Assembly (NCBI RefSeq): GCF_037622515.1
Contig: NZ_JBBJCN010000001.1
Span: 868,001-932,000, forward strand
Direction of reading: 5' to 3'
DNA: 64,000 nucleotides
From: Paradesertivirga superstes
Lineage (GTDB): Bacteria > Bacteroidota > Bacteroidia > Sphingobacteriales > Sphingobacteriaceae
Below are positions 17,301 through 25,614 of this stretch, piece after piece. The position numbers and the translations under genes are program-made. The notes beneath the pieces are model-generated. The model saw only the letters and a list, made by a program, of their open reading frames with translations. It was not told the DNA's origin and did not search any database. Position 1 is the stretch's first letter. Each line of letters starts with the position of its first letter.

Positions 17301-19262
17301 TTAAACATCAATCCTTCTTGCATACTTTGCGTTTTTCTCTATAAACTCTCTTCTTGGAGCCACTTCGTCCCCCATAAGCATAGAGAATATATGATCGCAT
17401 TCTGCTGCGTTCTCTATGGTTACTTTGCGCAGGGTACGGGTTGCAGGATTTAAGGTTGTATCCCATAACTGTTCCGCGTTCATCTCACCCAAACCTTTAT
17501 AGCGCTGAATATGAACACTTTCCTCCTTACCGGCACCTTTTAAACGTTGTACTGCGGTATCGCGTTGTACATCATTCCAGGCATATTCAAAATCTTTACC
17601 CTTTTTAACTAAATATAACGGCGGAGCTGCAATGTACACATATCCGTTTTCAATCAATTCCTTCATGTACCTGAAGAAGAAAGTTAAAATAAGGGTTGTA
17701 ATGTGCGATCCGTCAACGTCAGCATCCGTCATGATTATGATCCGGTGGTAACGCAACTTTTCTATGTTCAAACCCTTTGCATCCTCGGCATTCCCTATGC
17801 TGACACCCAAAGCAGTAAACATATTCTTGATCTCATCATTCTCATAGATCTTATGTTCCATTGCTTTCTCCACGTTCAGAATCTTACCTTTCAGAGGTAA
17901 AATGGCCTGAAAGTTACGGTCGCGGCCCTGTTTTGCAGTTCCACCCGCAGAGTCACCCTCTACAAGGTAAAGCTCACAGTTTGCAGGATCTTTATCGGCG
18001 CAATCGGCAAGTTTACCGGGTAGGCCCGAGCCTCCCATAATACTTTTCCGCTGAACCATTTCACGGGCTTTTCTGGCTGCTGCTCTGGCGGTGGCTGCTA
18101 AAATAACTTTGTTAACAATCATTTTAGCTTCTTTCGGATTCTCCTCAAGATAATTTCCCAGAATCTCCCCTACCGCAATATCAACGGCACCCATAACCTC
18201 ATTATTCCCTAATTTGGTTTTGGTCTGCCCTTCAAACTGAGGCTCCTGCACTTTTACCGAAATTACAGCGGTTAATCCCTCACGGAAATCATCACCTGTA
18301 ATTTCAATCTTCATATTTTTCAGTAAACCCGATTTTTCAGCATATGATTTCAACGTTCTCGTTAAACCTCTCCTAAAACCGGCAACATGGGTCCCTCCTT
18401 CATGTGTATTGATATTGTTTACATACGAATGCACATTCTCTGCATACGTCTCATTGTATTGCAGGGCAAGTTCAACAGGAATTCCCTGTTTAATTCCTTC
18501 AACATAAATAGGTTCCGGAATTAATGCGGAACGGGTGCCGTCCAGATATTTAACGAATTCCTTCAATCCTCCTTCAGAATAGAATTCCTCTTTAAGCAAG
18601 CTTCCGTCTTCCTGTTCTTCACGCTCGTCGGTTAAACTTAACCTGATACCTTTATTTAAGTATGCCAGCTCGCGGAGACGTGCGGCAAGTGTATCAAATT
18701 TATATTCAGATGTTAATGTAAAAATTGTCTGATCGGGCTGGAACGTCACTATGGTTCCGGTACGCTGTGTTTCACCAATTACTTTCACATCGTACAAAGG
18801 CTTTCCGCATTCATACTCCTGACGCCATATTTTACCATCACGATGAATAGTGGCAGTTAAATGAATAGACAAGGCATTTACGCAGGATACACCCACACCA
18901 TGCAAACCGCCTGAAACCTTATAAGTATCTTTATCAAATTTACCACCGGCGTGTAAAACGGTCATTACAACTTCCAGAGCCGATTTTTGCTCTTTCGTAT
19001 GCATTGCTGTTGGAATACCACGACCATTATCCTCAACGGATATCGAGTTGCCTTTGTGAATTGTTACTATAATATCTGAACAATATCCGGCAAGAGCCTC
19101 ATCAATAGAGTTATCAACAACCTCGTAAACAAGGTGATGCAATCCTTTAAAACCAGTATCACCAATATACATGGACGGACGCTTTCTTACGGCTTCCAAT
19201 CCTTCTAAAACCTGAATATTATCTGCGGAATAATTAGACTTGTCTTCTTTTTCTTCGCTCAT
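17301..19262 (-). CDS. gyrB: DNA gyrase subunit B
   Basis: A 653-residue type II topoisomerase ATPase subunit, partner of GyrA in negative supercoiling. GHKL ATPase motifs (EVVDNSIDEAL, DNGRGIP, GGLHGVG) occupy the N-terminal third. The TOPRIM domain shows EGDSAGG and MTDADVDGSHI, and the C-terminus ends with QRYKGLGEMNAEQLW and a typical GyrB tail. The length is that of the shorter (non-proteobacterial) GyrB. ParE is the alternative, but the GEMNAEQLW-type tail and sequence favour GyrB. A TAAATTTG element lies just upstream. Confidence 0.93.
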   Translation of the reverse strand: MSEEKEDKSNYSADNIQVLEGLEAVRKRPSMYIGDTGFKGLHHLVYEVVDNSIDEALAGYCSDIIVTIHKGNSISVEDNGRGIPTAMHTKEQKSALEVVMTVLHAGGKFDKDTYKVSGGLHGVGVSCVNALSIHLTATIHRDGKIWRQEYECGKPLYDVKVIGETQRTGTIVTFQPDQTIFTLTSEYKFDTLAARLRELAYLNKGIRLSLTDEREEQEDGSLLKEEFYSEGGLKEFVKYLDGTRSALIPEPIYVEGIKQGIPVELALQYNETYAENVHSYVNNINTHEGGTHVAGFRRGLTRTLKSYAEKSGLLKNMKIEITGDDFREGLTAVISVKVQEPQFEGQTKTKLGNNEVMGAVDIAVGEILGNYLEENPKEAKMIVNKVILAATARAAARKAREMVQRKSIMGGSGLPGKLADCADKDPANCELYLVEGDSAGGTAKQGRDRNFQAILPLKGKILNVEKAMEHKIYENDEIKNMFTALGVSIGNAEDAKGLNIEKLRYHRIIIMTDADVDGSHITTLILTFFFRYMKELIENGYVYIAAPPLYLVKKGKDFEYAWNDVQRDTAVQRLKGAGKEESVHIQRYKGLGEMNAEQLWDTTLNPATRTLRKVTIENAAECDHIFSMLMGDEVAPRREFIEKNAKYARRIDV

Positions 19263-19284
19263 ATTTTATTTTAAACAACAAATT

Positions 19285-19292
19285 CAAATTTA
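19285..19292 (-). promoter_or_regulatory. candidate -7 element for gyrB
   Basis: On the - strand the sequence reads TAAATTTG, matching the Bacteroidota TAnnTTTG element, 23 bp upstream of the gyrB start. No perfectly spaced -33 TTTG was seen. Confidence 0.4.
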
Positions 19293-19427
19293 ACTTTTTT
19301 GACCGAAACAACGGCATTTGTGGATAAATAGAAGCACTGTGGAAACCTCTTATTTAAATCTAAAAACCGGATGGTTACTTTGACGGTTTAAGGCTCTTTA
19401 ATTATTATGATACTTATCCTGAAAGTT

Positions 19428-19435
19428 TATCTTTG
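19428..19435 (+). promoter_or_regulatory. candidate -7 element for the OmpH gene
   Basis: TATCTTTG, an exact TAnnTTTG match, lies 22 bp before the ATG of the OmpH-family gene. A -33 partner at the usual distance was not obvious. Confidence 0.5.
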
Positions 19436-19457
19436 CTTTTAAAATCATAACCATACA

Positions 19458-20048
19458 ATGAATAAAAATCTTTTCAAACTAACCGCAGGATTATTAACTG
19501 TTGCAAGTTTTATAGTTTCATGTAATCAAGATCAACCTAAAACTGACAATGCGGCCAAAACAACTTCAGCAGATAAGCCTGTTGAGAAAATAGTTTATGT
19601 AAACTCCGATTCTTTATTGGAAAACTATACTTATTTTAAAGATATCCGCAGCAAAATGGAGACAAAATCCAAAAAAGCTCAGGTAGATTTAACGGCAAAA
19701 GGAAATGCTTTCCAAAAGGAAGTTGCAGAATATCAGCAAAGTGCACAAACGATGAGCGCAGATGCACGTGCGTCGACAGAACAAAGACTTGCCCGTAAAC
19801 AACAGGAACTGGCAACGTTCAATCAAAATGCGAGTTCTGCACTGGCAAATGAATCAGCGGCAGAAAATGAAAAGCTTTATGAAAAAGTATCCGAATACCT
19901 AAAAGGATATGCTAAGAAAAAAGGCTATAAAATGGTTTTAACTTATTCTAAAGCAAATCCGACCGTGCTCTATGCAGACGAGAGCCTGGATGTAACCAAA
20001 GAAGTTGTTTCAGGATTGAATGAAACCTATAAAAGCGAAAAAAAATAA
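19458..20048 (+). CDS. OmpH/Skp family lipoprotein
   Basis: A 196-residue protein of the OmpH (Skp-like) family, periplasmic chaperones of outer-membrane protein assembly. Unusually for Skp it has a lipoprotein signal: residues 1-22 are hydrophobic and end with a lipobox-like FIVSC (Cys22). It is therefore probably lipid-anchored. The rest is a long charged coiled coil (about 50-150, Gln/Ala/Lys/Glu rich) followed by the OmpH C-terminal strand (KKKGYKMVLTYSKANPTVLYAD). The variant is common in Bacteroidota. Confidence 0.82.
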   Translation: MNKNLFKLTAGLLTVASFIVSCNQDQPKTDNAAKTTSADKPVEKIVYVNSDSLLENYTYFKDIRSKMETKSKKAQVDLTAKGNAFQKEVAEYQQSAQTMSADARASTEQRLARKQQELATFNQNASSALANESAAENEKLYEKVSEYLKGYAKKKGYKMVLTYSKANPTVLYADESLDVTKEVVSGLNETYKSEKK

Positions 20049-20068
20049 ACAGATATTGTAAATTGCCT

Positions 20069-20095
20069 AAAACCTCAGCATTATGTTGGGGTTTT
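20069..20095 (+). terminator. terminator after the OmpH gene
   Basis: AAAACC (20069-20074) pairs with GGTTTT (20090-20095), with inner CA/TG pairs, and a C-T6 tract follows. It contains an ATG at 20083 that is in frame with the next gene but is part of the hairpin. Confidence 0.65.
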
Positions 20096-20112
20096 CTTTT
20101 TTAAGAAAGGTT

Positions 20113-20598
20113 ATGGAAACAGCAAGTTCTCAGCATTCGAAGTTCATGAAAATGGCAATTGCTCTTTCTAAAAGAAATGTAGTAAAGTGTGAAGGCGGCC
20201 CGTTTGGGGCTGTACTTGTAAAAAACGGGATAGTTATTGCCAAAAGCGCCAACAGAGTTACCACCACCAACGACCCTACGGCCCATGCCGAAATAGTTGC
20301 TATCCGCATAGCCTCCAAAAAGCTTAAAAGCTTCGATTTAAGCGATTGTGTTATCTATACAAGTTGTGAGCCCTGCCCTATGTGCCTGGGTGCAATTTAC
20401 TGGTCGAGAATATCAAAAATTTATTACGCAAATACAAAATATGATGCTGCAGAGATAGGATTTGATGATAAGTTTATTTATGATGAACTCGATCTGCCTG
20501 TAGAGAAAAGAAAACTTCCTGTTATTCAGTTATTACGTAATGAGGCTATAGAAGCTTTTCAAGAATGGCAGAAATCTGAAATGAAGATTCATTATTAA
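20113..20598 (+). CDS. nucleoside/guanine deaminase-like zinc enzyme
   Basis: A 161-residue cytidine-deaminase-fold enzyme. The zinc site motifs are HAEIVAIR (catalytic Glu after His) and CEPCPMC (two Cys ligands). The spacing and the GGPFGAVLVKNG start resemble the bacterial guanine deaminase (GuaD) group more than tRNA-specific TadA, which has a different C-terminus. It would convert guanine to xanthine in purine salvage, as an inference from family. The start ATG 20113 follows AAGAAAGG; an earlier in-frame ATG lies inside the preceding terminator. Confidence 0.8.
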   Translation: METASSQHSKFMKMAIALSKRNVVKCEGGPFGAVLVKNGIVIAKSANRVTTTNDPTAHAEIVAIRIASKKLKSFDLSDCVIYTSCEPCPMCLGAIYWSRISKIYYANTKYDAAEIGFDDKFIYDELDLPVEKRKLPVIQLLRNEAIEAFQEWQKSEMKIHY

Positions 20599-20599
20599 A

Positions 20600-21016
20600 T
20601 CAATCATCAAAAAAACTATCCGCAGAAACCACGTCATCATCCATTAAACCATCAATATCTCGCCGCTCTTTTTTGGTTGGTCTGCCCGCCCCTCTGTCGC
20701 GACTTAATACTGGTGCGTGAAACATTGATCTGTAAGCCTGAGTTTTTTCAACCGGGGTAACGTCTTCGTAATAGTTCACTGCTTTTTTCGCATCCACTCT
20801 GTTAGATAAAAGCCCGGTTACTTTTATTTCTCTTCTTTCAATTCCCTTTGATACAAAATAAATCTCCCCAGGCTTTACTTCGTGCGAAGCTTTTACATTG
20901 TTTCCCTCAAGTTTTACCCTCCCTGCTTTGCATGCTTCAGTGGCCAGCGTGCGGGTTTTAAAAACTCTTATAGACCAAAGATATTTGTCAATCCGCAATT
21001 TTTCCTTTTCCGCCAT
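20600..21016 (-). CDS. S4-domain RNA-binding protein (Hsp15/HslR-like)
   Basis: A 138-residue cytosolic protein with an N-terminal S4 RNA-binding domain (about 6-65: LRIDKYLWSIRVFKTRTLA, CKAGRVKLEGN). It has a basic, Arg/Lys-rich C-terminal tail (RDRGAGRPTKKERRD). This is the Hsp15 (HslR) layout; E. coli Hsp15 recycles stalled 50S subunits with attached nascent chain. The stop codons of this gene and the deaminase are one base apart and convergent, without room for a terminator. Confidence 0.83.
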   Translation of the reverse strand: MAEKEKLRIDKYLWSIRVFKTRTLATEACKAGRVKLEGNNVKASHEVKPGEIYFVSKGIERREIKVTGLLSNRVDAKKAVNYYEDVTPVEKTQAYRSMFHAPVLSRDRGAGRPTKKERRDIDGLMDDDVVSADSFFDD

Positions 21017-21021
21017 TATAA

Positions 21022-21036
21022 TATAACCCTGTTATA
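21022..21036. promoter_or_regulatory. TATAAC-CCT-GTTATA inverted repeat ahead of the S4 gene
   Basis: A perfect 6-3-6 inverted repeat starts 6 bp upstream of the S4-gene ATG and downstream of a TAATTTTG element (21055-21062 on the - strand, an exact TAnnTTTG match). It could be an operator or a hairpin in the leader. No function is shown. Confidence 0.28.
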
Positions 21037-21054
21037 ATTGAATGAAATATTGTA

Positions 21055-21062
21055 CAAAATTA
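21055..21062 (-). promoter_or_regulatory. candidate -7 element for the S4-domain gene
   Basis: Reads TAATTTTG on the - strand, an exact match to TAnnTTTG. A TTTG (21077-21080) lies 14 bp further up, which is shorter than the usual 19 bp. Confidence 0.4.
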
Positions 21063-21193
21063 ATTCGCTATTTTGACAAAGCACGCTTTTATTTTGCAGC
21101 TTCCTTTTTTCAGGCCAATAAAGTAGAATTTCCACTTTAAATTGGGCTGTTTTACCCGAAGATCGCACAGCGCTGTTGCAAATTAGTCAGCAT

Positions 21194-22456
21194 TTAGTTT
21201 TTCAAAACGAAATCCGTAATGTTTTTCACCAACTCATTTGCCAATGGTAATTCAGAGTTGTTGTATGTCGCAATATTCGCTTTTTTATCACCATCAACTG
21301 TTCGGAAAATATGATTCATTTTGTCAATCAATACCAATTGCGATTTTGGGTTTGCTCTTGAAAGTCGCTTTCCATCTTCAACTGTTACTTGAATATCATT
21401 AGTTCCTTGAACGATTAGAATTGGAATACTTAATTTCTGTATTTCAATTTGTGGGTCATACTTTAACCATGAAATCATATAAGGTTGGACGCTTGTTCTG
21501 AAAAGAGAATTAAGCATTGGATTCACATTGTCAACCGTTTTTCCTTTTACCAAGCTGTCAAGAATAGGATAAGATAAATCTTGAACTTCTTTTGGTTGAC
21601 TACTCAATTGTTCTTTGATAGTTTTGTCTGCAGACTGTCCTGCACCTGCAATAGAAATAAACTTATCAGCCCTTGTTGATGCAATCATTCCAATCAATGA
21701 ACCTTCGCTATGTCCTATCACAATGACTTTTGAAAATCGTTTGTCTTGCTTTAATAATTGTATCCATCCCTTCGCATCATCTACATAGTCATCAAATCGA
21801 AGGTCTGCCTCCTTCTTTCCTGCTGCTTTACTTTCTGCAATTCCTCTTTTGTCATAGCGTAACGATGCTATATTATTTTTCGCAAGTCCGTAAGCAAGTT
21901 TTTTGTAAGCATCGCATTTCATCATGGGATTATTGCAATCTCTATCCGTTGGTCCAGAACCTGCAATTATTAAGGCAACAGAAATGTTAGATATTTTTTT
22001 AGGAGTAATCAATGTCCCGAAAATATCGCCACTTTTTGTCTTTAAAACTATTTGTGTTTCAATAAAGGTTGTGTCCTTATTTTCGAATGCTCTTACTTCT
22101 TTTTCGATTTTAACTTTTGATAAATCCATTGGAAAAGATTGCCCTGCTTGCTTAAAGTTCCCAATAATATTATTGTCTTTATTCAAAGTTCCTTCGTATT
22201 CAATTCTTGCATTTGTCACCGCAAGTTTTAAGGTTGATTGGTCAAAACTTATTGTAGTTACAGGAATTCCTTTTGCTCCCTGATCAGGGCTATCCATTGT
22301 GGAACTATATCCATTGTCTGTTTTAGTAATATTGAAAACAACTCTTAATTGCGTTCCCTGAACTTTTAATATTCCACCCCATTGCCCAGTGATGTCTTGT
22401 CCAAACACAGTTAACGATGTCAGGAACGTAAGTAGAATGAATGTTGCTTTTTTCAT
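21194..22456 (-). CDS. secreted alpha/beta hydrolase
   Basis: A 420-residue exported serine hydrolase. Residues 1-19 are a signal peptide ending ...TVFGQ. An N-terminal beta-rich domain (about 20-125, DITGQWGGILKVQG...) precedes an alpha/beta-hydrolase domain. The oxyanion region is IIAGSGPTDRD (about 165), the nucleophile elbow GHSEGS (about 248-253), the acid VQGTNDIQV (about 350) and the His KMNHIFR near 383. Substrate is unknown; peptides or esters are possible. The flanking DNA differs from its surroundings (see findings), suggesting acquisition. Confidence 0.85.
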   Translation of the reverse strand: MKKATFILLTFLTSLTVFGQDITGQWGGILKVQGTQLRVVFNITKTDNGYSSTMDSPDQGAKGIPVTTISFDQSTLKLAVTNARIEYEGTLNKDNNIIGNFKQAGQSFPMDLSKVKIEKEVRAFENKDTTFIETQIVLKTKSGDIFGTLITPKKISNISVALIIAGSGPTDRDCNNPMMKCDAYKKLAYGLAKNNIASLRYDKRGIAESKAAGKKEADLRFDDYVDDAKGWIQLLKQDKRFSKVIVIGHSEGSLIGMIASTRADKFISIAGAGQSADKTIKEQLSSQPKEVQDLSYPILDSLVKGKTVDNVNPMLNSLFRTSVQPYMISWLKYDPQIEIQKLSIPILIVQGTNDIQVTVEDGKRLSRANPKSQLVLIDKMNHIFRTVDGDKKANIATYNNSELPLANELVKNITDFVLKN

Positions 22457-22926
22457 AGCGTTTTATTTATTGTTTATTAAAATTTCTTGCAATATCGATG
22501 TTAGCAGTCACCCAAGCTTGACGCATAACGTTCGACAGATTTGCGATGGGCGATATTTTCAGCACAAATATTAATTGGCGACTGAGCACTTTGTAATCTA
22601 TTCTTAGTTGCGCTTGTTTCTCTCTTTCTTTAAATCCCTGACACGATTCAAATCACCCGTACCCAAAGAACGTTTACCGTATCTTTTTTGTAGGATGAAA
22701 TTTTTGTCACCTTCAAAACGGATTAAATAGCGGATACATCATTTTTTGTTAGTTTTGTCTCGAGAGACATAAGGGTCTTTAAAATCAAACATAAATTTTA
22801 AATAATGCGAAATAAAGTTACTAAACATGCCACTGTTTTTGTCCCTTTTTATTAGTAAAGTGGATTTTAGTATTAATTACGGGGCAAATGTAAAATAACC
22901 TTTATTTTGCGGAAAATTCTTTACAA
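22457..22926. other. gap with cassette-like sequence, no gene seen
   Basis: No gene is apparent. The segment 22497-22540 (GATGTTAGCAGTCACCC, then AAGCTTGACGCATAACG) looks to me like sequences that end gene cassettes in Bacteroidota. A short inverted repeat TGTCTcgagAGACA is near 22755-22770. A TATTTTGC just before dapD is a weak promoter candidate. Confidence 0.3.
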
Positions 22927-23745
22927 ATGATACCTGAATTAAAAAAGAGAGTTGAAGAAGCATGGAATGACCGAAATCTTCTGACCTTTAAAGAATATGC
23001 AGAGACGATAGAAAATGTAATTCTAATGCTCGACAAGGGAGAGATAAGAGTTGCTGAACCTATTGGTACCCGCTGGCATGTAAACGACTGGATCAAAAAA
23101 GCTGTAATTTTATATTTCCCGATACGCGAAATGAAGGAAATCAATGTGGGACCCTTTGTGTTTCACGATAAAATGAAACTTAAGACCAATTACAAAGAAC
23201 TCGGAGTTAGAGTTGTTCCTCAGGCAAGTGCCCGTTACGGAGCATATCTGGCTAAAGGAGTGATTTTGATGCCTTCTTATGTAAATATCGGCGCTTATGT
23301 AGATGAAGGCACAATGGTGGATACATGGGCAACCGTGGGATCTTGTGCTCAGATTGGTAAAAACGTTCATTTAAGTGGTGGAGTAGGTATTGGTGGCGTA
23401 TTAGAACCTGTTCAGGCTGCTCCGGTAATTATCGAAGACAATTGTTTTATTGGATCGAGAGCAATAGTAGTTGAAGGTGTACGTGTGGAGAGTGAAGCAG
23501 TTTTAGGAGCAAATGTTTGCCTTACTGCGTCAACCAAAATAATTGATATAACAGGAGAAGTGCCGATAGAATATAAAGGAATTGTGCCTGCCCGTTCGGT
23601 TGTAATCCCGGGTTCATACACTAAAAAGTTTCCTGCCGGAGATTACCAGGTACCCTGCGCGTTGATCATAGGAAAACGCAAGGACTCAACAGATAAAAAG
23701 ACTTCGTTAAATGATGCTTTGCGCGAGCATAATGTAGCTGTTTAG
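22927..23745 (+). CDS. dapD: 2,3,4,5-tetrahydropyridine-2,6-dicarboxylate N-succinyltransferase
   Basis: A 272-residue acyltransferase of the lysine/meso-diaminopimelate pathway, transferring succinyl from succinyl-CoA to tetrahydrodipicolinate. It has an N-terminal helical domain, then a left-handed beta-helix of hexapeptide repeats (about 105-215). Diagnostic segments are RVVPQASARYGAYLAKGVI (split by the repeat), YVNIGAYVDEGTMVDTWATVGSCAQIG, seen here as shorter motifs such as MVDTWATVGS, and GVGIGGVLEP. The length agrees with DapD. It supplies lysine and peptidoglycan precursors. Confidence 0.94.
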   Translation: MIPELKKRVEEAWNDRNLLTFKEYAETIENVILMLDKGEIRVAEPIGTRWHVNDWIKKAVILYFPIREMKEINVGPFVFHDKMKLKTNYKELGVRVVPQASARYGAYLAKGVILMPSYVNIGAYVDEGTMVDTWATVGSCAQIGKNVHLSGGVGIGGVLEPVQAAPVIIEDNCFIGSRAIVVEGVRVESEAVLGANVCLTASTKIIDITGEVPIEYKGIVPARSVVIPGSYTKKFPAGDYQVPCALIIGKRKDSTDKKTSLNDALREHNVAV

Positions 23746-23842
23746 AAGGTAAAAGGTTAGAGGCAAAAGGTTAAAGACACCTTTGGCCTTTCACCTTTCA
23801 CATTATACTTTCACCTCTTATCTTTATCTATTACCTTTACAA
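23746..23842. repeat. inverted array of 7-bp AAAGGTT/CACCTTT repeats
   Basis: Between dapD and the glycosyltransferase the sequence runs in heptads (AAGGTAA, AAGGTTA, GAGGCAA, AAGGTTA), then turns into their approximate complement (CACCTTT, GGCCTTT, CACCTTT). It may fold as a long imperfect hairpin and could act as a terminator. Confidence 0.6.
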
Positions 23843-23843
23843 C

Positions 23844-24959
23844 ATGCGAATAGGTTTTGATGGAAAACGTGTAGTTCAGAATTTTACGGGGCTGGGTAAT
23901 TACAGCAGGTTTATTCTGAATTTACTTACACAACACTTTCCTGAAAATGAGTATATCGTCTATTCCTCTAAAAAAGCTTCGGATAATTTAATAATACCCC
24001 CGGGCATACAATTTCATCATCCCCCTGCTTATAAGCTACCAATATTCTGGCGCAGCTATGGTATTGGGAAAGATTTACAGAAAGATAAAATCGACCTGTA
24101 TCATGGATTGAGCAATGAATTACCTCTTGGACGTTTATCGTCAAAAATCCCATCGGTAGTTACCATACACGATTTAATATTCTTACGGTTTCCTGGTTTT
24201 TATCCGGCTATCGACAGAACAATTTACCGTTATAAATTCCAGTTCGCCTGTAAAAATGCTACCAGAATTATTGCTGTAAGTGAACAGACAAAGAAAGACA
24301 TCATAAACTATTTTAATATCCCTGAAGAGAAGATTGATGTGATTTACCAGGGCTGTAATCCCAGCTTCAAATATTCAGTTCGGGAGGAATTTAAAGACAA
24401 AATCAGGGAAAAATACGCATTACCTAAACAATACCTCCTGCAGGTGGGAACAGTAGAGGAACGAAAAAATTTAATGCTTACAGTAAAAGCATTAAAGGCC
24501 ATCCCAAACGATATTAAGCTGATTGTAATTGGCAAGCAAACAGACTACGTAAAGGAGATTAAAGAATACATAACAGATCACGGTCTGGACAACAGAGTGG
24601 TGTTTCTTACAAACGTTCCTTTAGAAGATTTACCCGCAATTTATCAGCAAGCCAAAATCTTTGTCTATCCATCAGAATTTGAAGGCTTTGGAATACCTGT
24701 TATAGAAGCCCTTTATTCAGGAGTGCCTGTTATTGCCGCAACAGGTTCATGCCTTGAAGAGGCTGGCGGTCCGGGAAGTTGCTACATCCATCCCAAAGAT
24801 GATATTCAGCTTTCATGGACAATAAATTCTATTTTAAATAGTCCGAAAAAACAACTTGAAATGATAAATTCAGGTTATGAATATGTTAAAAAATTCTCAG
24901 ATGAGCACTTGGCTGCCAGCCTGATGAATGTTTATTTAAAAGCTTTAAACAATGCTTAA
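23844..24959 (+). CDS. glycosyltransferase family 1/4 (GT-B fold)
   Basis: A 371-residue cytosolic or membrane-associated glycosyltransferase with two Rossmann-like domains (GT-B), CAZy GT4 type. The N-terminal block GLGNYSRFILNLL binds the acceptor side. The C-terminal nucleotide-sugar site shows EFEGFGIPVIEAL near residue 276, the E-x7-E motif of retaining GT4 enzymes, and SGVPVIAA after it. The sugar and acceptor are unknown. The gene overlaps the next start by 8 bp. It is likely to act in envelope glycan assembly. Confidence 0.88.
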   Translation: MRIGFDGKRVVQNFTGLGNYSRFILNLLTQHFPENEYIVYSSKKASDNLIIPPGIQFHHPPAYKLPIFWRSYGIGKDLQKDKIDLYHGLSNELPLGRLSSKIPSVVTIHDLIFLRFPGFYPAIDRTIYRYKFQFACKNATRIIAVSEQTKKDIINYFNIPEEKIDVIYQGCNPSFKYSVREEFKDKIREKYALPKQYLLQVGTVEERKNLMLTVKALKAIPNDIKLIVIGKQTDYVKEIKEYITDHGLDNRVVFLTNVPLEDLPAIYQQAKIFVYPSEFEGFGIPVIEALYSGVPVIAATGSCLEEAGGPGSCYIHPKDDIQLSWTINSILNSPKKQLEMINSGYEYVKKFSDEHLAASLMNVYLKALNNA

Positions 24960-25518
24960 AGAAGAAGTCGAAAAGGCCCTGGAAGTAATTAAAGAAGGCG
25001 GAATCATTCTTTACCCCACAGATACAATTTGGGGTATCGGCTGTGATGCAACGAATGAAACCGCCGTTGAAAAAATCATCCGCCTTAAAGGAAGGAATGA
25101 AAACAAGAGCCTGATAATCCTTTTGGAAAATGAAAACCGCTTAGAAAGCTATGTTTCTGATGTACCGGAAATAGCATACGACTTAATTGAATATGCAGAA
25201 AATCCTTTGACGATTGTTTTTTCAGGAGCAAAAAACCTAGCAGCGAATGTAATAAACCATGATAACTCTGTGGGTGTAAGAATCGTAAAGCATCCATTTT
25301 GTGAGCAGCTTATTCAACGCTTCAGAAAACCTCTTGTTTCAACATCCGCCAATTTAAGCGGATTTCCCGCTCCAAAGAACTTCAACGAAATTTCTGAAGA
25401 AATTATTAATGGAGTTGACTATGTAGTTAATTTTGGGCAAGATGACTTATCAGAGAAAAAACCTTCTACAATAATGAAGCTCGAGTCCGATGGGCGCTTT
25501 AATTTTATCAGAAGATAA
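24952..25518 (+). CDS. tsaC: L-threonylcarbamoyladenylate synthase (TsaC/Sua5/YrdC)
   Basis: A 188-residue enzyme that makes threonylcarbamoyl-AMP from Thr, bicarbonate and ATP, the first step of the t6A modification at position 37 of ANN-decoding tRNAs. The YrdC fold is seen in GGIILYPTDTIWGIGCDA (about 15-32), KGRNENKSLIILL, and the C-terminal PLVSTSANLSGFPAP block. It lacks the extra C-terminal Sua5 domain, so it is TsaC-sized. It overlaps the glycosyltransferase gene by 8 bp. Confidence 0.9.
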   Translation: MLKEEVEKALEVIKEGGIILYPTDTIWGIGCDATNETAVEKIIRLKGRNENKSLIILLENENRLESYVSDVPEIAYDLIEYAENPLTIVFSGAKNLAANVINHDNSVGVRIVKHPFCEQLIQRFRKPLVSTSANLSGFPAPKNFNEISEEIINGVDYVVNFGQDDLSEKKPSTIMKLESDGRFNFIRR

Positions 25519-25556
25519 AGAATTGTAAGATTTGTTCCAGCTTTATTAAATTAGAG

Positions 25557-25564
25557 TATTTTTG
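25557..25564 (+). promoter_or_regulatory. candidate promoter element for the CCA gene
   Basis: TATTTTTG matches TAnnTTTG. A TTTG (25531-25534) lies 22 bp upstream, a little longer than the usual spacing. The CCA start is 51 bp downstream. Confidence 0.4.
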
Positions 25565-25614
25565 CAACCCGGCAATAATAATAGCCTTTCTGGTATTTCA
25601 GAAAAACCACGTTC

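Noticed and set aside
20083..20112. ATG at 20083 as start of the deaminase
   Set aside because: It lies inside the hairpin of the preceding terminator; ATG 20113 follows AAGAAAGG and gives the normal family length.
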